Positions 26,859-36,558 of a DNA stretch of 64,000 nucleotides are shown here, in pieces. The DNA is from Allomesorhizobium camelthorni (GTDB lineage: Bacteria > Pseudomonadota > Alphaproteobacteria > Rhizobiales > Rhizobiaceae), in contig NZ_JAAKZF010000014.1 of assembly GCF_011045125.1 (NCBI RefSeq), positions 1-64,000 of the forward strand, written 5' to 3'. The stretch's first letter is position 1, and every line of letters begins with the position of its first letter. The notes beneath the pieces are model-generated. The model was not told where the DNA came from and did no database searches. It saw only the letters and a list, made by a program, of their open reading frames with translations. The position numbers and the translations under genes are program-made.

Positions 26859-28105
26859 ACCGTCCGTCTAGTTCGACAGCGTCTCGAACCGGCTCTTGTG
26901 CAACGCGTGCACATGACCCCTCGATCTGGCGATCGCACAGGCATCCTGCGGTGGCTCAGGGAAGCGACTTCAGATAGCAATTGGTGCGTCCGGGAGAGGA
27001 CAGCTTGGACGGCGTTGCTCAGTCCGGCGCAACCCAACATTGCGCCGCATGGTCAGGCCGTGCCACGCAAGTTCGGCGAAATCTTGCGCCTGGTAAACCT
27101 CAGACTTCTCCCAAACTCGGGCTTACGCCCATGCCTTGCAGCACTATCCGATCACCGACCGAAAACGAGCCCAGTTCGTTGGTGAGGATTTTCGCGACCG
27201 CTTCAATGCGAACTTCGATCCGGTGTTCCGTCAGCCTCCCGGAGGCATCTGGCCGAAGCGGTTGATAGCGAGAAATGACAGCGCGGCTCCGCATAGCAGC
27301 GCCGCGGTCCTTCTATTTCCGTCGCCCTAGTCGCTCAGGTCGCGACCACGGGTCAGCTGCCAAATTGGAGTCGTTCACATCGGGCCGAATGCTCTTATAG
27401 CTGCCTGTGTTTCGGTGCCGCTCGCTAGTGGCCTCGCGCCCGAGTTGGGACAGCTTCAGCTCCGCGAGGCGACGATCACGCCTGCGGAGAGCCTTCATAC
27501 AGTCAACCCACAGCGCCCATCTACCGACAGGCATTTGGGCGCGGACATATGGAGTCCAGGAACGGCTGCAGCTTTTGCGACCTGACCATGTTGGAATGGG
27601 GAGGCAACTTTGTTCCGCTATTTCCAAATGACGTCTTCGCAATCGGCTGCGAAAGACAGGGATGACGATGCAGGGGCCAACCGGACGGCATCGAGATCGT
27701 CGCGAACTATGTGAGCGATTTTTGTCATTAAAGTCAGGGCGGTTCGGCTGCTCTATTTTCTGGCAGCCGAACCTTTCGACCGATGATCGCCGACGAGAGC
27801 ACCCTGTCGTCACTGACAGAGTCGGCAAGGGGGGTTCGGAGCCGAATTCCAAGTCCGATCGCAATTGCCGATCATCCAGTTAGGCCTTTGCCGCCGAGCG
27901 TGACCGCCGTCCTGGTCATTGTGGACTTGATCAGCAGCCGGTGAACCGCATAATGTGAGCGGCCGCCATTTTTCAGTCGCGGCCCTTTCCATGGATGAGG
28001 CCGGTCAGGCCGCCCAACATCCATTTTGTTGCATTTGATGGGTCCGCCGGGCCGGGAAGAAATCCCCGATCGTCCGGCGCTAACCCCTTTTTGAGGAGCT
28101 GCCAC
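26859..28105. other. 1.2-kb gap, no supported gene
   Basis: Short frames on both strands only. None matches a family I know, and none has a good start with a ribosome site. No nod box or terminator seen. It is probably decayed accessory DNA. Confidence 0.5.
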
Positions 28106-28360
28106 ATGAACGATTCGCGTATTCCCGAGACGGTCTTGAAGGCAATTTCCGAGGGGACACACATCATTCGCGCATACCGTGAGCATCTTGGCTACTCGAT
28201 CGAGGAGCTGGCGATCGCCTGCGGACTAGCCGCCGAAGAGATCGAGAACATCGAGTCCGGTCTGAGATACCACAAAGGCTATCGTGACCGGATCGCGAGG
28301 TCGCTCTCGCTGCCTGCTGGCATCTTCGACGAGGAATCCGACGTCCCGGACGCCGCCTAG
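28106..28360 (+). CDS. Small XRE-type helix-turn-helix protein
   Basis: 84 residues: MNDSRIPETVLKAISEGTHI, then an XRE domain (AYREHLGYSIEELAIACGLA, EEIENIESGLRYHKGYRDRI, LSLPAGIFDEES). GAGGAG stands eight bases before the ATG. There is no effector domain. It could be a lone regulator or an antitoxin-like protein; no toxin partner is visible next to it. Its GC-rich codon use resembles the neighbours. Confidence 0.72.
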   Translation: MNDSRIPETVLKAISEGTHIIRAYREHLGYSIEELAIACGLAAEEIENIESGLRYHKGYRDRIARSLSLPAGIFDEESDVPDAA

Positions 28361-28450
28361 CCGTTCAGTAATCGTCGGAAGATCGACAGCGCTTGGCCGA
28401 GAGCGCCGAAGAATACGATCTGGCCGCCCTCAGCGGGGTCTGCAAGGCTT

Positions 28451-28788
28451 ATGTTCGCACGCGGCGCACTGGAAGCTCAGATGAAGCAGCTCGCAATCAC
28501 GGCCACCTGCACGCGCGGCGAACCGCGGAAACCGTTCACAGTCGATATGTGGCCGCTCAAGCTGAATCCGTGCACGAATGCCATTCGGGGCGCGCTGAAT
28601 CACTGGGGCGGCCTGAAGACGAAGCAGAGGCGATCGCGAAGCGGATCGAAGGCAGCGAGACGGTCGGAGGTGTCGAGTTGCGATGGGTGGACGACCGACT
28701 GGGAGAACTCGTGTTCGAGCAGTTCGCAAGCTTCGGAGAATTGGCTACAGCGGCGGGCGACGACGACAGGAAGAACAGAGGACAATAG
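28451..28788 (+). pseudogene. Frameshifted upstream copy of the next gene
   Basis: Two frames together match the second half of the intact gene that follows. The first gives TCTRGEPRKPFTVDMWPLKL (intact: GGEPRQPFTLNLAP); after a shift the next gives DEAEAIAKRIEGSETVGGVE and LRWVDDRLGELVFEQFASFG (intact: DEADDIAVRLAAGDAIEGVV, LWWVPSQDEEIVIEQLEGYG). So an older tandem copy has lost its frame near 28610 and lacks the first half. Confidence 0.65.
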
Positions 28789-28789
28789 C

Positions 28790-29281
28790 TTGTTGCATTA
28801 CAATCTCACTCACAAGGACGGCAGGATTACCGAGGGACCTGTTGTCGCCGAGTTGACTAAGGCGCTCAAGCGAAGGGGAGTGCCCTTCCATATCGCTGTG
28901 GATGCCGCTGCAAGAGTGCAGGCAGGCGATACCGTTGGCGTCGAGATCGAGTTGGTGTTTTCACGGAAAGAGTTCGAAACCGAGATGGAAGCGCAAGGCA
29001 TCCATGCCGATTGGAGAGGCGGCGAACCACGGCAGCCGTTCACGCTCAATCTCGCGCCAAACCACGAACGCTGGAGGGATGTCTGGCCCAAAGCGGTCGC
29101 CAGCGCGTTGAAGACCCGTGGACTGGCAGAAGACGAGGCAGACGACATCGCCGTGCGACTGGCAGCCGGTGATGCAATCGAGGGCGTGGTGCTCTGGTGG
29201 GTGCCGTCGCAGGACGAGGAAATCGTGATCGAGCAATTGGAAGGCTACGGGGCGAAGGCAACGAAGGTGGCAGGCAGCTGA
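28790..29281 (+). CDS. Hypothetical protein, tandem-duplicated family
   Basis: 163 residues from the TTG at 28790, with AGAGGA ten bases upstream. Reads LTHKDGRITEGPVVAELTKA, VPFHIAVDAAARVQAGDTVG, FSRKEFETEMEAQGIHADWR, DEADDIAVRLAAGDAIEGVV. It is acidic, has no signal peptide or membrane segment, and may have an alpha/beta fold. I do not recognise the family. A decayed copy lies immediately upstream, so the gene was duplicated in tandem. The open frame extends further back, but only through the decayed copy. Confidence 0.6.
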   Translation: MLHYNLTHKDGRITEGPVVAELTKALKRRGVPFHIAVDAAARVQAGDTVGVEIELVFSRKEFETEMEAQGIHADWRGGEPRQPFTLNLAPNHERWRDVWPKAVASALKTRGLAEDEADDIAVRLAAGDAIEGVVLWWVPSQDEEIVIEQLEGYGAKATKVAGS

Positions 29282-29993
29282 TTGCGTCGAAGGCAGCTTC
29301 CCACGCGAACGAATCATGCACAAGAAGGTCACCAGTCCCGGCTGTCGGTTCCGACAGCCGGGACTTAAGTCGGCTGTGATTTGAGGGTGCCGGTCAATAT
29401 CGGGAAGTGCGCGATCCACAAGAAGTAAGGGGCTATTGGAACCCTGGGTAACATGCCCTGCGATCACGCGCTCATTCCGAGTGGGGCGAGTCAGCTTGCC
29501 TTCAGAAGCACTTCTGGTCGGTGAGGCTGGCACCCTCGTCGGAGTGCGTCCAGACAAGCTCGTAAAAACGTAGAGCCAGATCTGCGCATCGGCCGTCTGT
29601 ACCACGAAACCGCGAACGAGCGGCGGATTGTTCTTCACGATTTCCGCATCACGTGGCATCAGAAAATCGAAGATCATATCAATCGACGGCCCGTCATCAG
29701 ACGCGGGTATTGGTGCCTGCCGGAATGACGAGCTTGTAGCGAACGCCGGCCGGGAGCTGCGCTATCTCATCCCCCTGCCCTTTGAACTTCTCACCCCCCA
29801 AAGCGCGTTGACGCAAGCGGCATCACGCCGGCCGGCAAAAGAACAAGCTGCGTGGGAACGAGACCGCAAATGTCGCTTCGACGTTAACGAGCTGATTGTT
29901 GCGTACCGGATCGCGACAGGGTTGCATCTTACCCGATAATCAATATCTACGCGCTGGGCGATCTTTATGAATAATACGAGGGAATTCCGATTA
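29282..29993. other. Gap, no supported gene
   Basis: A minus-strand frame from 29677 (MIFDFLMPRDAEIVKNNPPL...) and a short tail near 29710-29820 (QLPAGVRYKLVIPAGTNTRV) look protein-like but cannot be assigned or given convincing starts. Confidence 0.4.
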
Positions 29994-30442
29994 TGACTGA
30001 CGACTTCAATAACGCCGATACCATAGAACTGACCGCCGACGTGATCTCGGCTTACGTCTCGAATAATCCGGTTCCTGTTTCGGAGTTGCCTTCTCTGATC
30101 GCGCAGGTCCATCAATCTTTGGCAGTACTGTCGAATGGTTCCGCAAAGGAACCGTCAGAAAAGCTTGTACCCGCCGTCCCCATCAAGAAATCGGTGACCC
30201 CGGAGTACATAGTCTGCCTCGATGACGGGAAGATGTTCAAATCCCTAAAGCGGCATTTGAAGACTACGTTTGGAATGACGCCTGAAGAATACAGGGCGAA
30301 GTGGAATCTGCCGGCCGACTACCCAATGGTCGCTCCGTCCTACGCGGCGGCGCGTTCAGAACTCGCCAAGAAGATGGGGCTCGGCCGCAAACCAAAGGCA
30401 GCAGAACCTGTAAAGCGGGCGCGCAGGAAAGCCGCCGCCTAA
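29994..30442 (+). CDS. MucR/Ros-family regulator with altered zinc-finger residues
   Basis: 149 residues. Ros/MucR proteins bind AT-rich DNA and control exopolysaccharide, motility and symbiosis genes. The core [38 protein letters not shown] and [18 protein letters not shown] is typical. Ros binds zinc through C-x2-C and H-x3-H(H). Here the second cysteine is Asp (CLDD) and the distal histidines are replaced (HLKTTFGM), so little of the zinc site remains. Zinc-independent Ros homologues are known in Mesorhizobium loti. GAGGGA precedes the ATG. It is followed by a strong hairpin terminator. Confidence 0.88.
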
Positions 30443-30452
30443 TCGGCAAAGA

Positions 30453-30477
30453 AGAGGCGGGTTCATCACCCGCCTCT
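30453..30477 (+). terminator. Terminator hairpin after the MucR/Ros gene
   Basis: Perfect 10-bp stem AGAGGCGGGT / ACCCGCCTCT with a five-base loop, 11 bases after the stop, followed by GTTGTGT. Confidence 0.7.
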
Positions 30478-30498
30478 GTTGTGTGACTGACTTGTCGC

Positions 30499-30696
30499 CT
30501 AGCGCCCCGCGATGATGCTCGCGATGGTCCCGGTGCCCAGGCTGATCAGCAAGAAGTCGTTGTCGACCCTCACCCACTGCTGGCCGGCACGCCTGAGCCC
30601 GTGACGGTAGTGATCGCGGATCGCCTGCCTGCGCTTCCATTCCGGAACGTGCTTCTCCTCGACCAGTGGTGCCGCTTGTTCTGATGCTTTCGCACC
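30499..30696 (-). pseudogene. RcnB-family protein, C-terminal relic
   Basis: A minus-strand frame of about 65 codons ending at 30499 reads VPEWKRRQAIRDHYRHGL, then GQQWVRVDNDFLLISLGTGT and IASIIAGR. This is the conserved end of RcnB-like (nickel/cobalt homeostasis) periplasmic proteins. A stop cuts the frame upstream, and no start or signal peptide remains. Confidence 0.6.
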
Positions 30697-31222
30697 TCAT
30701 GCCGCTTCGGAGCATAAATCCATGCTTGTGCCGTTGCAAAACAATGACGACCCTGGCGCGAGCCATCATGGTGGCGCTGCTATGCACCACTTGACTTCGA
30801 TATTTCTCTCTGGGTGCGTCGCCCATACGGCGCAGGTCCCGGTCCGAAATTCTCGCTGCGACTCCTCAGCGGCCTGCCGATGCAGTGCCAAAAAGTGGAC
30901 AAACTGCATCAATGAATCGGTACCTGCGTTCCGGCGGCGGCACGAAACAGTGTTCGGCGCGGTAGCAACTGACGGCCAGCAGGTCGCGCGCACAGCACAG
31001 CGATGGTCTTTGCCGGCCGGCCCAAGTGTCTGATGGCTTTTCTGGCTGACGATGTCCGAGAAGGTCATGAATTCCGCGTAACAAAGTCGCGCGGAGCTGA
31101 TTTAGGCGCAGGTGAAGGATCCGCCTCCGTGACTGCTACACAGATTCTGACTGGCCATACCGCTGATCATTTTCACGCCATCCTTGTGCACTGCGCAAGA
31201 AAATGTGGGATTTTGGTCCCGA

Positions 31223-31315
31223 GTGACTGACTTTACGCTTCTAGCTGCGCAGGGTCGCGCCGCGCGGGCATTGGTGAATTGGTCCCAAGGCTACTTGACC
31301 GAATGGGTTAGGTGA
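31223..31315 (+). pseudogene. N-terminal scrap of an XRE regulator
   Basis: A 30-codon frame from GTG 31223 reads AAQGRAARALVNWSQGYLTE, like the first helix of XRE regulators (ARALLDWSQADLA), then stops. Confidence 0.3.
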
Positions 31316-31655
31316 GCCGATCGACGATTGCGGATCTGAATCAGGCAAGCGAGAGCCGCATGAGGCGACGCTATTCGTGCTGGCACAGGAATTGGCCGCG
31401 GATTGTATTCACCGAACGAGGCGCAGAATTTCCCGAATTCCCGCCGAAGCACTACATTCCGACCGGCATCAGACATCCATGAAAACCGCGGACGGCGTGC
31501 TCCGTCCTTCCTTGGATCAATACCGCGCATCAAGGCTGCAGATGGAGCGCGACAGTCATTCCCTGTCGCCGAAATCATGGTACGTTTACGCAGTTGGCGA
31601 TCGATACTCCCGTCAAGCCAACAAACCGAGCGCCTTCACTCGGCGCGCAAAGCCT

Positions 31656-31688
31656 GGCCCGCCGTCCCCTCTCGCAGCGGGCCTTTTT
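31656..31688 (+). terminator. Terminator-like hairpin 1
   Basis: Stem GGCCCGC / GCGGGCC, 14-base loop, followed by TTTTTCG. No gene ends nearby on this strand. Confidence 0.6.
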
Positions 31689-31764
31689 CGTTGGCGCCAC
31701 GATGCCTCACGTGGGCCGCTATTCCCACCCAGCATAGTGGCATCGGCACCGCAAGTCGCCGATC

Positions 31765-31810
31765 AGCCCGGTCAGCCCGCTCCCTGTCGCCATGCTGGCC
31801 GGGCTTTTTT
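31765..31810 (+). terminator. Terminator-like hairpin 2
   Basis: Stem AGCCCGGTCAGC / GCTGGCCGGGCT (one G-T pair), 17-base loop, followed by six T. The bases after it (CGCGCCATCTATGCC) resemble those after hairpin 1. Confidence 0.65.
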
Positions 31811-31895
31811 CGCGCCATCTATGCCGCCGATCGGAACAATTGCCAGCACCCGTTGTTCGAATTAGTAGGCGCATTTCCGTCTGAGGCGCCGAAGG

Positions 31896-31940
31896 AGCCC
31901 GCTGTCAGGACCGGCAACCTCCTTCCGCAGCGGGCTTTCT
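31896..31940 (+). terminator. Terminator-like hairpin 3
   Basis: Stem AGCCCGCTG / CAGCGGGCT, followed by TTCT. The spacing to hairpin 2 is about that between 1 and 2. Confidence 0.5.
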
Positions 31941-32442
31941 ATAGTCCGACTTCGCCACGCTTCAACGTAGATGCAACTGGGGCGAGCAGCGAGGGTGTGG
32001 CATCGTTCGGCGTGTTACAACCAACTCTCCAGAAGGAAGCGCCCCATGCCGCAGTCTTTGAGCGCGATGCCAAGCGCGGCATCGAGGTCTTGCGATTGGG
32101 CAGGTCGCGTAAAACCGCCGGCCAAACGGGCCGCCAGTTGCGGCATAGTGATTATCTGCACGCCAGTTTCGCCCCCGACGTGAGGCTTCGATCCGGCGCA
32201 TCGGGAACGGGAGAGGCCCCTCAACGACGATGGTCCAGCGATTCATTTGAATGCTCACCTGTACTTGCATCACCTGTTGCTGCTGGACCACAAATTAACT
32301 CCGGGCCAGGCGTCAGCCGCATATGGACCGCGCTTCCTGCGATGGCGCGACGCGAGGAATACGTCCCCTGCCCCAGTCTGCTTGATTTATTCAAGCGCTG
32401 GAATACCTTCACCCATCGTCGGACCTATCGGGGATAATCACG

Positions 32443-34329
32443 TTGCCGGCAAAATTACGGATTCCGACCGCAGCGGACGCCGGTAAGAAGGCGAGAGCGA
32501 CGATCAAGAGAGCGCGGCCTGAACTCTATGCCGCGCGACAGTTTCTGGATCGTGACATCCAGGCGGACCTCGGTGTCCGCATCCCTTTCGATGTCTACTT
32601 CCAGGACCCCTTCGTCACAAAATCCAACAAGGCCTACAATTTCGACGTCGAGTTCACCGTTCCTTGGGAGCCCGGACTAGCTGACGGTCCAACGAGCGCC
32701 CGCTTTGCAATTGTCGACTATGACGGCGCAACCGAGGTCCTGAACGCGCCGGCCCGCTGGAATGACGAACTGGCTAAATTCGTCGACACCAAAGGCAAGG
32801 TTCTCGATCGCCACAATCTCGGCTCGGCGCAGTTCCGCCAGATGAATGTCTGGGCGACGCTGCAGAATGCGCTCGACTTCTTCGAAGCCGGTTTCGGCCT
32901 CGGCCGCCGCATCGATTGGGGGTTCGAGGGCAACCGGCTCATTGTCGTGCCGCATGCCGGTTATGGCCAAAACGCATTTTATGACCGAGACAGCAAATCG
33001 CTTCAGTTCTACTATTTCGACGCCGGCAAGGAAGGCGCGCGCAAGCGTATCCACACCTGTCTCTCCGCCGACATCATCAATCACGAGTTTGGCCATGCCG
33101 TGCTCGACGGTATTCGGCCCCTTTACCACGAATCCGTCTTCGCCGAGACCGCGGCCTTCCACGAGTTCTTGGGCGACATGTCAGCGATCCTGATCGCCTT
33201 TCGTAACACCGTCTTCCGCTCGCAGGTCGCCAAAGCCACCGGCGGCGACCTCGACAGCGATAACCCGCTCTCAAGCCTCGCCGAGGAGTTCGGCCGGAAC
33301 ATCGGCGATCAGGACTATTTGCGCAGTGCGTTGAACACCCTGAAATACAAGGACGTCAAAGACGACCAACGGCAGCATTATGTTTCCCAGGTGCTTACCG
33401 GCGCGATGTTCGACATCATCCGCCGCCTGACCGCGTATTATATGAAGGTGCGCGGCGAATCCGTGAAGCAGGCCCTGTGGTCGACGATCCGCCGCATGCA
33501 ATGCATGGCCGTGCAGCCGCTCGACCTGTTGCCGCCCGCCGACGTGATGTTCGAGGATTACGCATTGGCGGTATTGCGCGCCGAGCAGATCGTCAATCCG
33601 ACCGATCCCGACGGCTATCGCAACCTGATGATAGACGTCTTTCTGGTCCGTGGCCTTTTGAGCGAAGCGAAGGCGGCCGAACTGAAAACCCCGGTCACCG
33701 TCTTTGATCGCCTCAATGTCTCCGTGTTCCATGATCCGCACAGGATTGCCGCCTCGCGCGCAAACGCCTATCGATTTCTCGACGACAACCGCAGGGACCT
33801 TTTCATTCCCTTCGCGGCCGATGTCGTCGTCACCGACCTGGCGATGGCGCAGAAGCTGACGGTGTCGGGTCGCCGGCTGCCACAGCAAATCCTCCTGCAG
33901 TACATCTGGCGCGAGGATGTGTTGCTCGAAGGCGAGCGCTTTGGCCAGTTCGCGGGTGAGACGACCAGCATGCTTTGCGGCGGAACACTGGCGCTCGACA
34001 TAGACGGAAACTGCCTGGGTTGGATGCGCAAGCCCGGCACCCTGCCGCTCATCAAGGGCTCCCGCAAACGTCAGGCCGAGGAAGAGGAGGTCAAACTTGG
34101 CAAAGCCCGCCGCGAAGCATTCCTGAACGCACTCGCCGCGCGGATCGCGGCAGGGCGGATCGGCGATGGCGTTGCCGGCGGCGCCGCAGGGCTGCTGCAG
34201 AAGTCGATCGCACCGCTGACCGCAGAATGGGTCGACGGTAACCTTCGCTTCGCCCTTTCGCCACATATCGGGATTGGCGGCGACGAAGACGAGGAGATGG
34301 GAGAGCGGCCATGGCAGATCAGCTCCTGA
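32443..34329 (+). CDS. Thermolysin-like zinc metallopeptidase (gluzincin), partner of an MBL protein
   Basis: 628 residues from the TTG at 32443, after GGGGA. The zinc site is clear: HEFGH at residues 214-218 and, 22 residues on, HEFLGD at 240-245, where Glu241 fits the third zinc ligand and Asp245 the supporting Asp of thermolysin-type (M4-like) gluzincins. There is no signal peptide or propeptide; the N-terminus is basic and the C-terminus acidic (GGDEDEEMGE). So it is probably a cytoplasmic protease, unlike secreted thermolysins. The stop overlaps the next gene by 19 bases, which points to tight co-expression with the metallo-beta-lactamase-fold protein. I do not recognise a named system; a defence or conflict role is possible. 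What it cleaves is unknown. Confidence 0.8.
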   Translation: MPAKLRIPTAADAGKKARATIKRARPELYAARQFLDRDIQADLGVRIPFDVYFQDPFVTKSNKAYNFDVEFTVPWEPGLADGPTSARFAIVDYDGATEVLNAPARWNDELAKFVDTKGKVLDRHNLGSAQFRQMNVWATLQNALDFFEAGFGLGRRIDWGFEGNRLIVVPHAGYGQNAFYDRDSKSLQFYYFDAGKEGARKRIHTCLSADIINHEFGHAVLDGIRPLYHESVFAETAAFHEFLGDMSAILIAFRNTVFRSQVAKATGGDLDSDNPLSSLAEEFGRNIGDQDYLRSALNTLKYKDVKDDQRQHYVSQVLTGAMFDIIRRLTAYYMKVRGESVKQALWSTIRRMQCMAVQPLDLLPPADVMFEDYALAVLRAEQIVNPTDPDGYRNLMIDVFLVRGLLSEAKAAELKTPVTVFDRLNVSVFHDPHRIAASRANAYRFLDDNRRDLFIPFAADVVVTDLAMAQKLTVSGRRLPQQILLQYIWREDVLLEGERFGQFAGETTSMLCGGTLALDIDGNCLGWMRKPGTLPLIKGSRKRQAEEEEVKLGKARREAFLNALAARIAAGRIGDGVAGGAAGLLQKSIAPLTAEWVDGNLRFALSPHIGIGGDEDEEMGERPWQISS

Positions 34330-35666
34330 TCCGCGCCTACAATGTCGGCGTCGGCGACTGCATTTATGTCCGCATCCCGAAAGCCCGCAAGAAAGGCAGC
34401 AAGGTCGACGATTTCCACATCCTTATCGATTGCGGAAAGAAGGGCAGCGCCAACGAATTGAAAACCGCTCTCGACCACTTGAAGGGTGAGCTGCCGATAG
34501 AAGGCGACAAGAAGCGTCTCGACCTCCTGCTGGTCAGCCACGAACACGAAGACCACATCAAAGGCTTCGATCCCGACTGGCTCAGCGATGTTCGGATCGA
34601 GAATATCTGGTTGAGCGTAGCCATGGACCGCGATCATCCGCAGGCCAAATTCGCACGGCAGTTGCACGACATGGCGGCGACCGCGATGCGCAACATCGCC
34701 GCCCGCAATTTGGAGCTGAGCCCTGAACTCGAAGACATTGTCGGCCGCTACGACATCGGCAACGACGGCGCGGTGGACGCGTTGCGTGCAGTCCTGCCCC
34801 AACAGAACGGCATCACGCCGCTCTACGTGCATGCCGACATCAAGGCCGCCAAGCTCAGGCCGAAAACGCTGTCTGGCGCGACTTTCAAGGTGCTCGGCCC
34901 CGAATTCGATATCGACACCTATTACCTCGGAGATGCCGCCAGCGACATCCTGCACGGCTTCTCAGCTTCGACGGGCCTGCTTGGCGCCGCCGGGAGGAAG
35001 CGAGCCGGCAGCGCGGGTCCTGCAAACATCAGCGCTTCCGATTTCAAGCGCCTCCAATCCCGCTTGCTGTCGAGCGCATTGGCCTTCGCCGAGGAGGAAG
35101 GCGAGATCGTCAACAATACGAGCGTCATGCTGCTCATCGAATGGCGCGGTCGCCGGCTGCTCTTCGTTGGCGACGCCGAATGGAACAGGGCCTATCGCGA
35201 CAAGAAGAAGAACTTCGCCTGGAACACTGCGTGGAAACTGCACAAGAGCGAGCTCAACAAGCCGATCGACTTCCTCAAGATCGGTCACCATGGCAGCATC
35301 AACTCGACGCCCTGGGATGACAAGGAGGACGGCGGAGTAACCGAGCCATCCACCATTCTCGATGCCATCCTCCCGCTTCCTCAGGGCAATGCAAAGCCCA
35401 CGGCCAAGGCGATCGTCTCGACGGAGCGAACCTTCTACAAAGTGATCCCGCGCGGAACACTTCTGGTGGAACTCGGCAAGCGGGTCAGCAACACCAGGAA
35501 ATACCTGGCCGAGCTTGACGAGGACCGGATCGCCGATCTCCCCAACTATGCCATATACGAAAAAAAGTGGTTGGATCGGCCCCAGCCGCTCCGTACCGAT
35601 CTCGAAACTCGCCTCACCGGCAATGGCTTCGTGGATGTGGTGATCGACCCTGCCCCAGGTTTTTAA
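34311..35666 (+). CDS. Metallo-beta-lactamase-fold hydrolase, ComEC-like
   Basis: 451 residues. The MBL metal motif HEHEDH is at residues 77-82 (LLVSHEHEDHIKGF), preceded by LIDCGKKGS; later LLFVGDAEW supplies the bridging Asp and LKIGHHGSINS the last His. The order and the GHHGS motif resemble the nuclease-like MBL domain of ComEC. There is no membrane segment, so it acts as a free cytoplasmic enzyme. Substrate could be a nucleic acid or a nucleotide; this cannot be decided from sequence. The start ATG 34311 lies inside the end of the metallopeptidase gene, after GGGAGAG, so the two are translationally coupled. Confidence 0.82.
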   Translation: MADQLLIRAYNVGVGDCIYVRIPKARKKGSKVDDFHILIDCGKKGSANELKTALDHLKGELPIEGDKKRLDLLLVSHEHEDHIKGFDPDWLSDVRIENIWLSVAMDRDHPQAKFARQLHDMAATAMRNIAARNLELSPELEDIVGRYDIGNDGAVDALRAVLPQQNGITPLYVHADIKAAKLRPKTLSGATFKVLGPEFDIDTYYLGDAASDILHGFSASTGLLGAAGRKRAGSAGPANISASDFKRLQSRLLSSALAFAEEEGEIVNNTSVMLLIEWRGRRLLFVGDAEWNRAYRDKKKNFAWNTAWKLHKSELNKPIDFLKIGHHGSINSTPWDDKEDGGVTEPSTILDAILPLPQGNAKPTAKAIVSTERTFYKVIPRGTLLVELGKRVSNTRKYLAELDEDRIADLPNYAIYEKKWLDRPQPLRTDLETRLTGNGFVDVVIDPAPGF

Positions 35667-36078
35667 GAGCAGGTTTTTTCGCCCTCGGCCTGCATTATCC
35701 GAAGTTTGAATCGGAATTTCTCAACCGAGCGCCGCGGCTCGTCGAGCTTGGAGGCGTCAGCCAGTCGGCCGTTGTTGACTGTCCGCGCCGGCCGCTCCAG
35801 GCGCAGCCCGATGGGCGCGGCTTTGGCACCGAGTTCAGGCGTCATTTCAGTGGTCTGGCGGCCTGCGGCCTTCTGTGATTGGGATCGTTGAGCTCGAGCC
35901 GCTCCTCTAGTGTCGGCGGGGGCACGCGCTTCAAGGTAAGCATGCACTGCACTGACGCCTCCGCTTTTTAGGCTTGGACTGGCTACAATGAGAGCAGGGG
36001 TTTCGGCTATGTTGACAAAGTCCGTAAGTTATTGATGCTGCGTGGAGAATAGATGGTTGATATCGAAGGGAGTGTCTC
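35667..36078. other. Gap, no supported gene
   Basis: A minus-strand frame at 35663-35947 is rich in Arg and Ala and is not recognised. An AT-rich patch at 36000-36060 probably holds the promoter of the next gene. Confidence 0.45.
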
Positions 36079-36558
36079 ATGGCCGACCTCAAGGAAACAG
36101 AGGCAAATCAGGCAGCCGCCGAGGTGTCGGCGAAGGAACAGATACCTGACACAAAGGAAGTGATGCCAAAGACGAGGAAGCGAACCGGACAGCGCGCAGG
36201 TGCTGTACGAACCGGAGCCGCCAAGTCGGCCCCACAGGCGTCTTCATCTAAAGCGGTCGCCTCGCCTACAGTCCGGACAGCACGGAAAATATACTCTGAA
36301 ACAGAGCGGGCCCAAAAGCTAGGCGCGATCGAAAAGCAGATCGGACAGGGAGAGAGCATCAGGACCGCAGTCCAGAAAGCCGGAATCTCGGAACAGACCT
36401 ACTATCAGTGGAAGAAAACTGCCCGGCACACAAAACAGAGCGATGAGCTCAAGGATCTGGTGAAGCTTGAAGAAGAAAATGCCCGTCTGAAGAAGCTCCT
36501 CGCCGACCGGCTCCGAAACGAAAACGCCGAACTCAGGAAAAAGCTTGGGCTGGCTTGA
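36079..36558 (+). CDS. syrB: SyrB-like regulator
   Basis: 159 residues. The N-terminal third is low-complexity, rich in Ala, Lys and Thr. It then has KIYSETERAQKLGAIEKQIG, a helix-turn-helix-like AVQKAGISEQTYYQWKK, and a C-terminal coiled coil LEEENARLKKLLADR...ENAELRKKLGL. This matches SyrB proteins of rhizobia; in Sinorhizobium meliloti SyrB lowers expression of syrM and hence of nodD3 and exopolysaccharide genes. The HTH and coiled coil resemble transposase OrfA proteins, an alternative origin. AAGGGAG precedes the ATG. No syrM or second nodD lies in the window. Confidence 0.8.
   Translation: MADLKETEANQAAAEVSAKEQIPDTKEVMPKTRKRTGQRAGAVRTGAAKSAPQASSSKAVASPTVRTARKIYSETERAQKLGAIEKQIGQGESIRTAVQKAGISEQTYYQWKKTARHTKQSDELKDLVKLEEENARLKKLLADRLRNENAELRKKLGLA

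Larger units (their letters stand above)
31316..32442. other. Gap without genes, with three terminator hairpins
   Basis: No frame I can support. The main features are three hairpins with T-tracts (listed separately), in one 285-base stretch. Confidence 0.5.

Noticed and set aside
31316-32442. Long plus-strand frame 31403-32437
   Set aside because: It runs through three terminator hairpins, has no ribosome site and no family resemblance.
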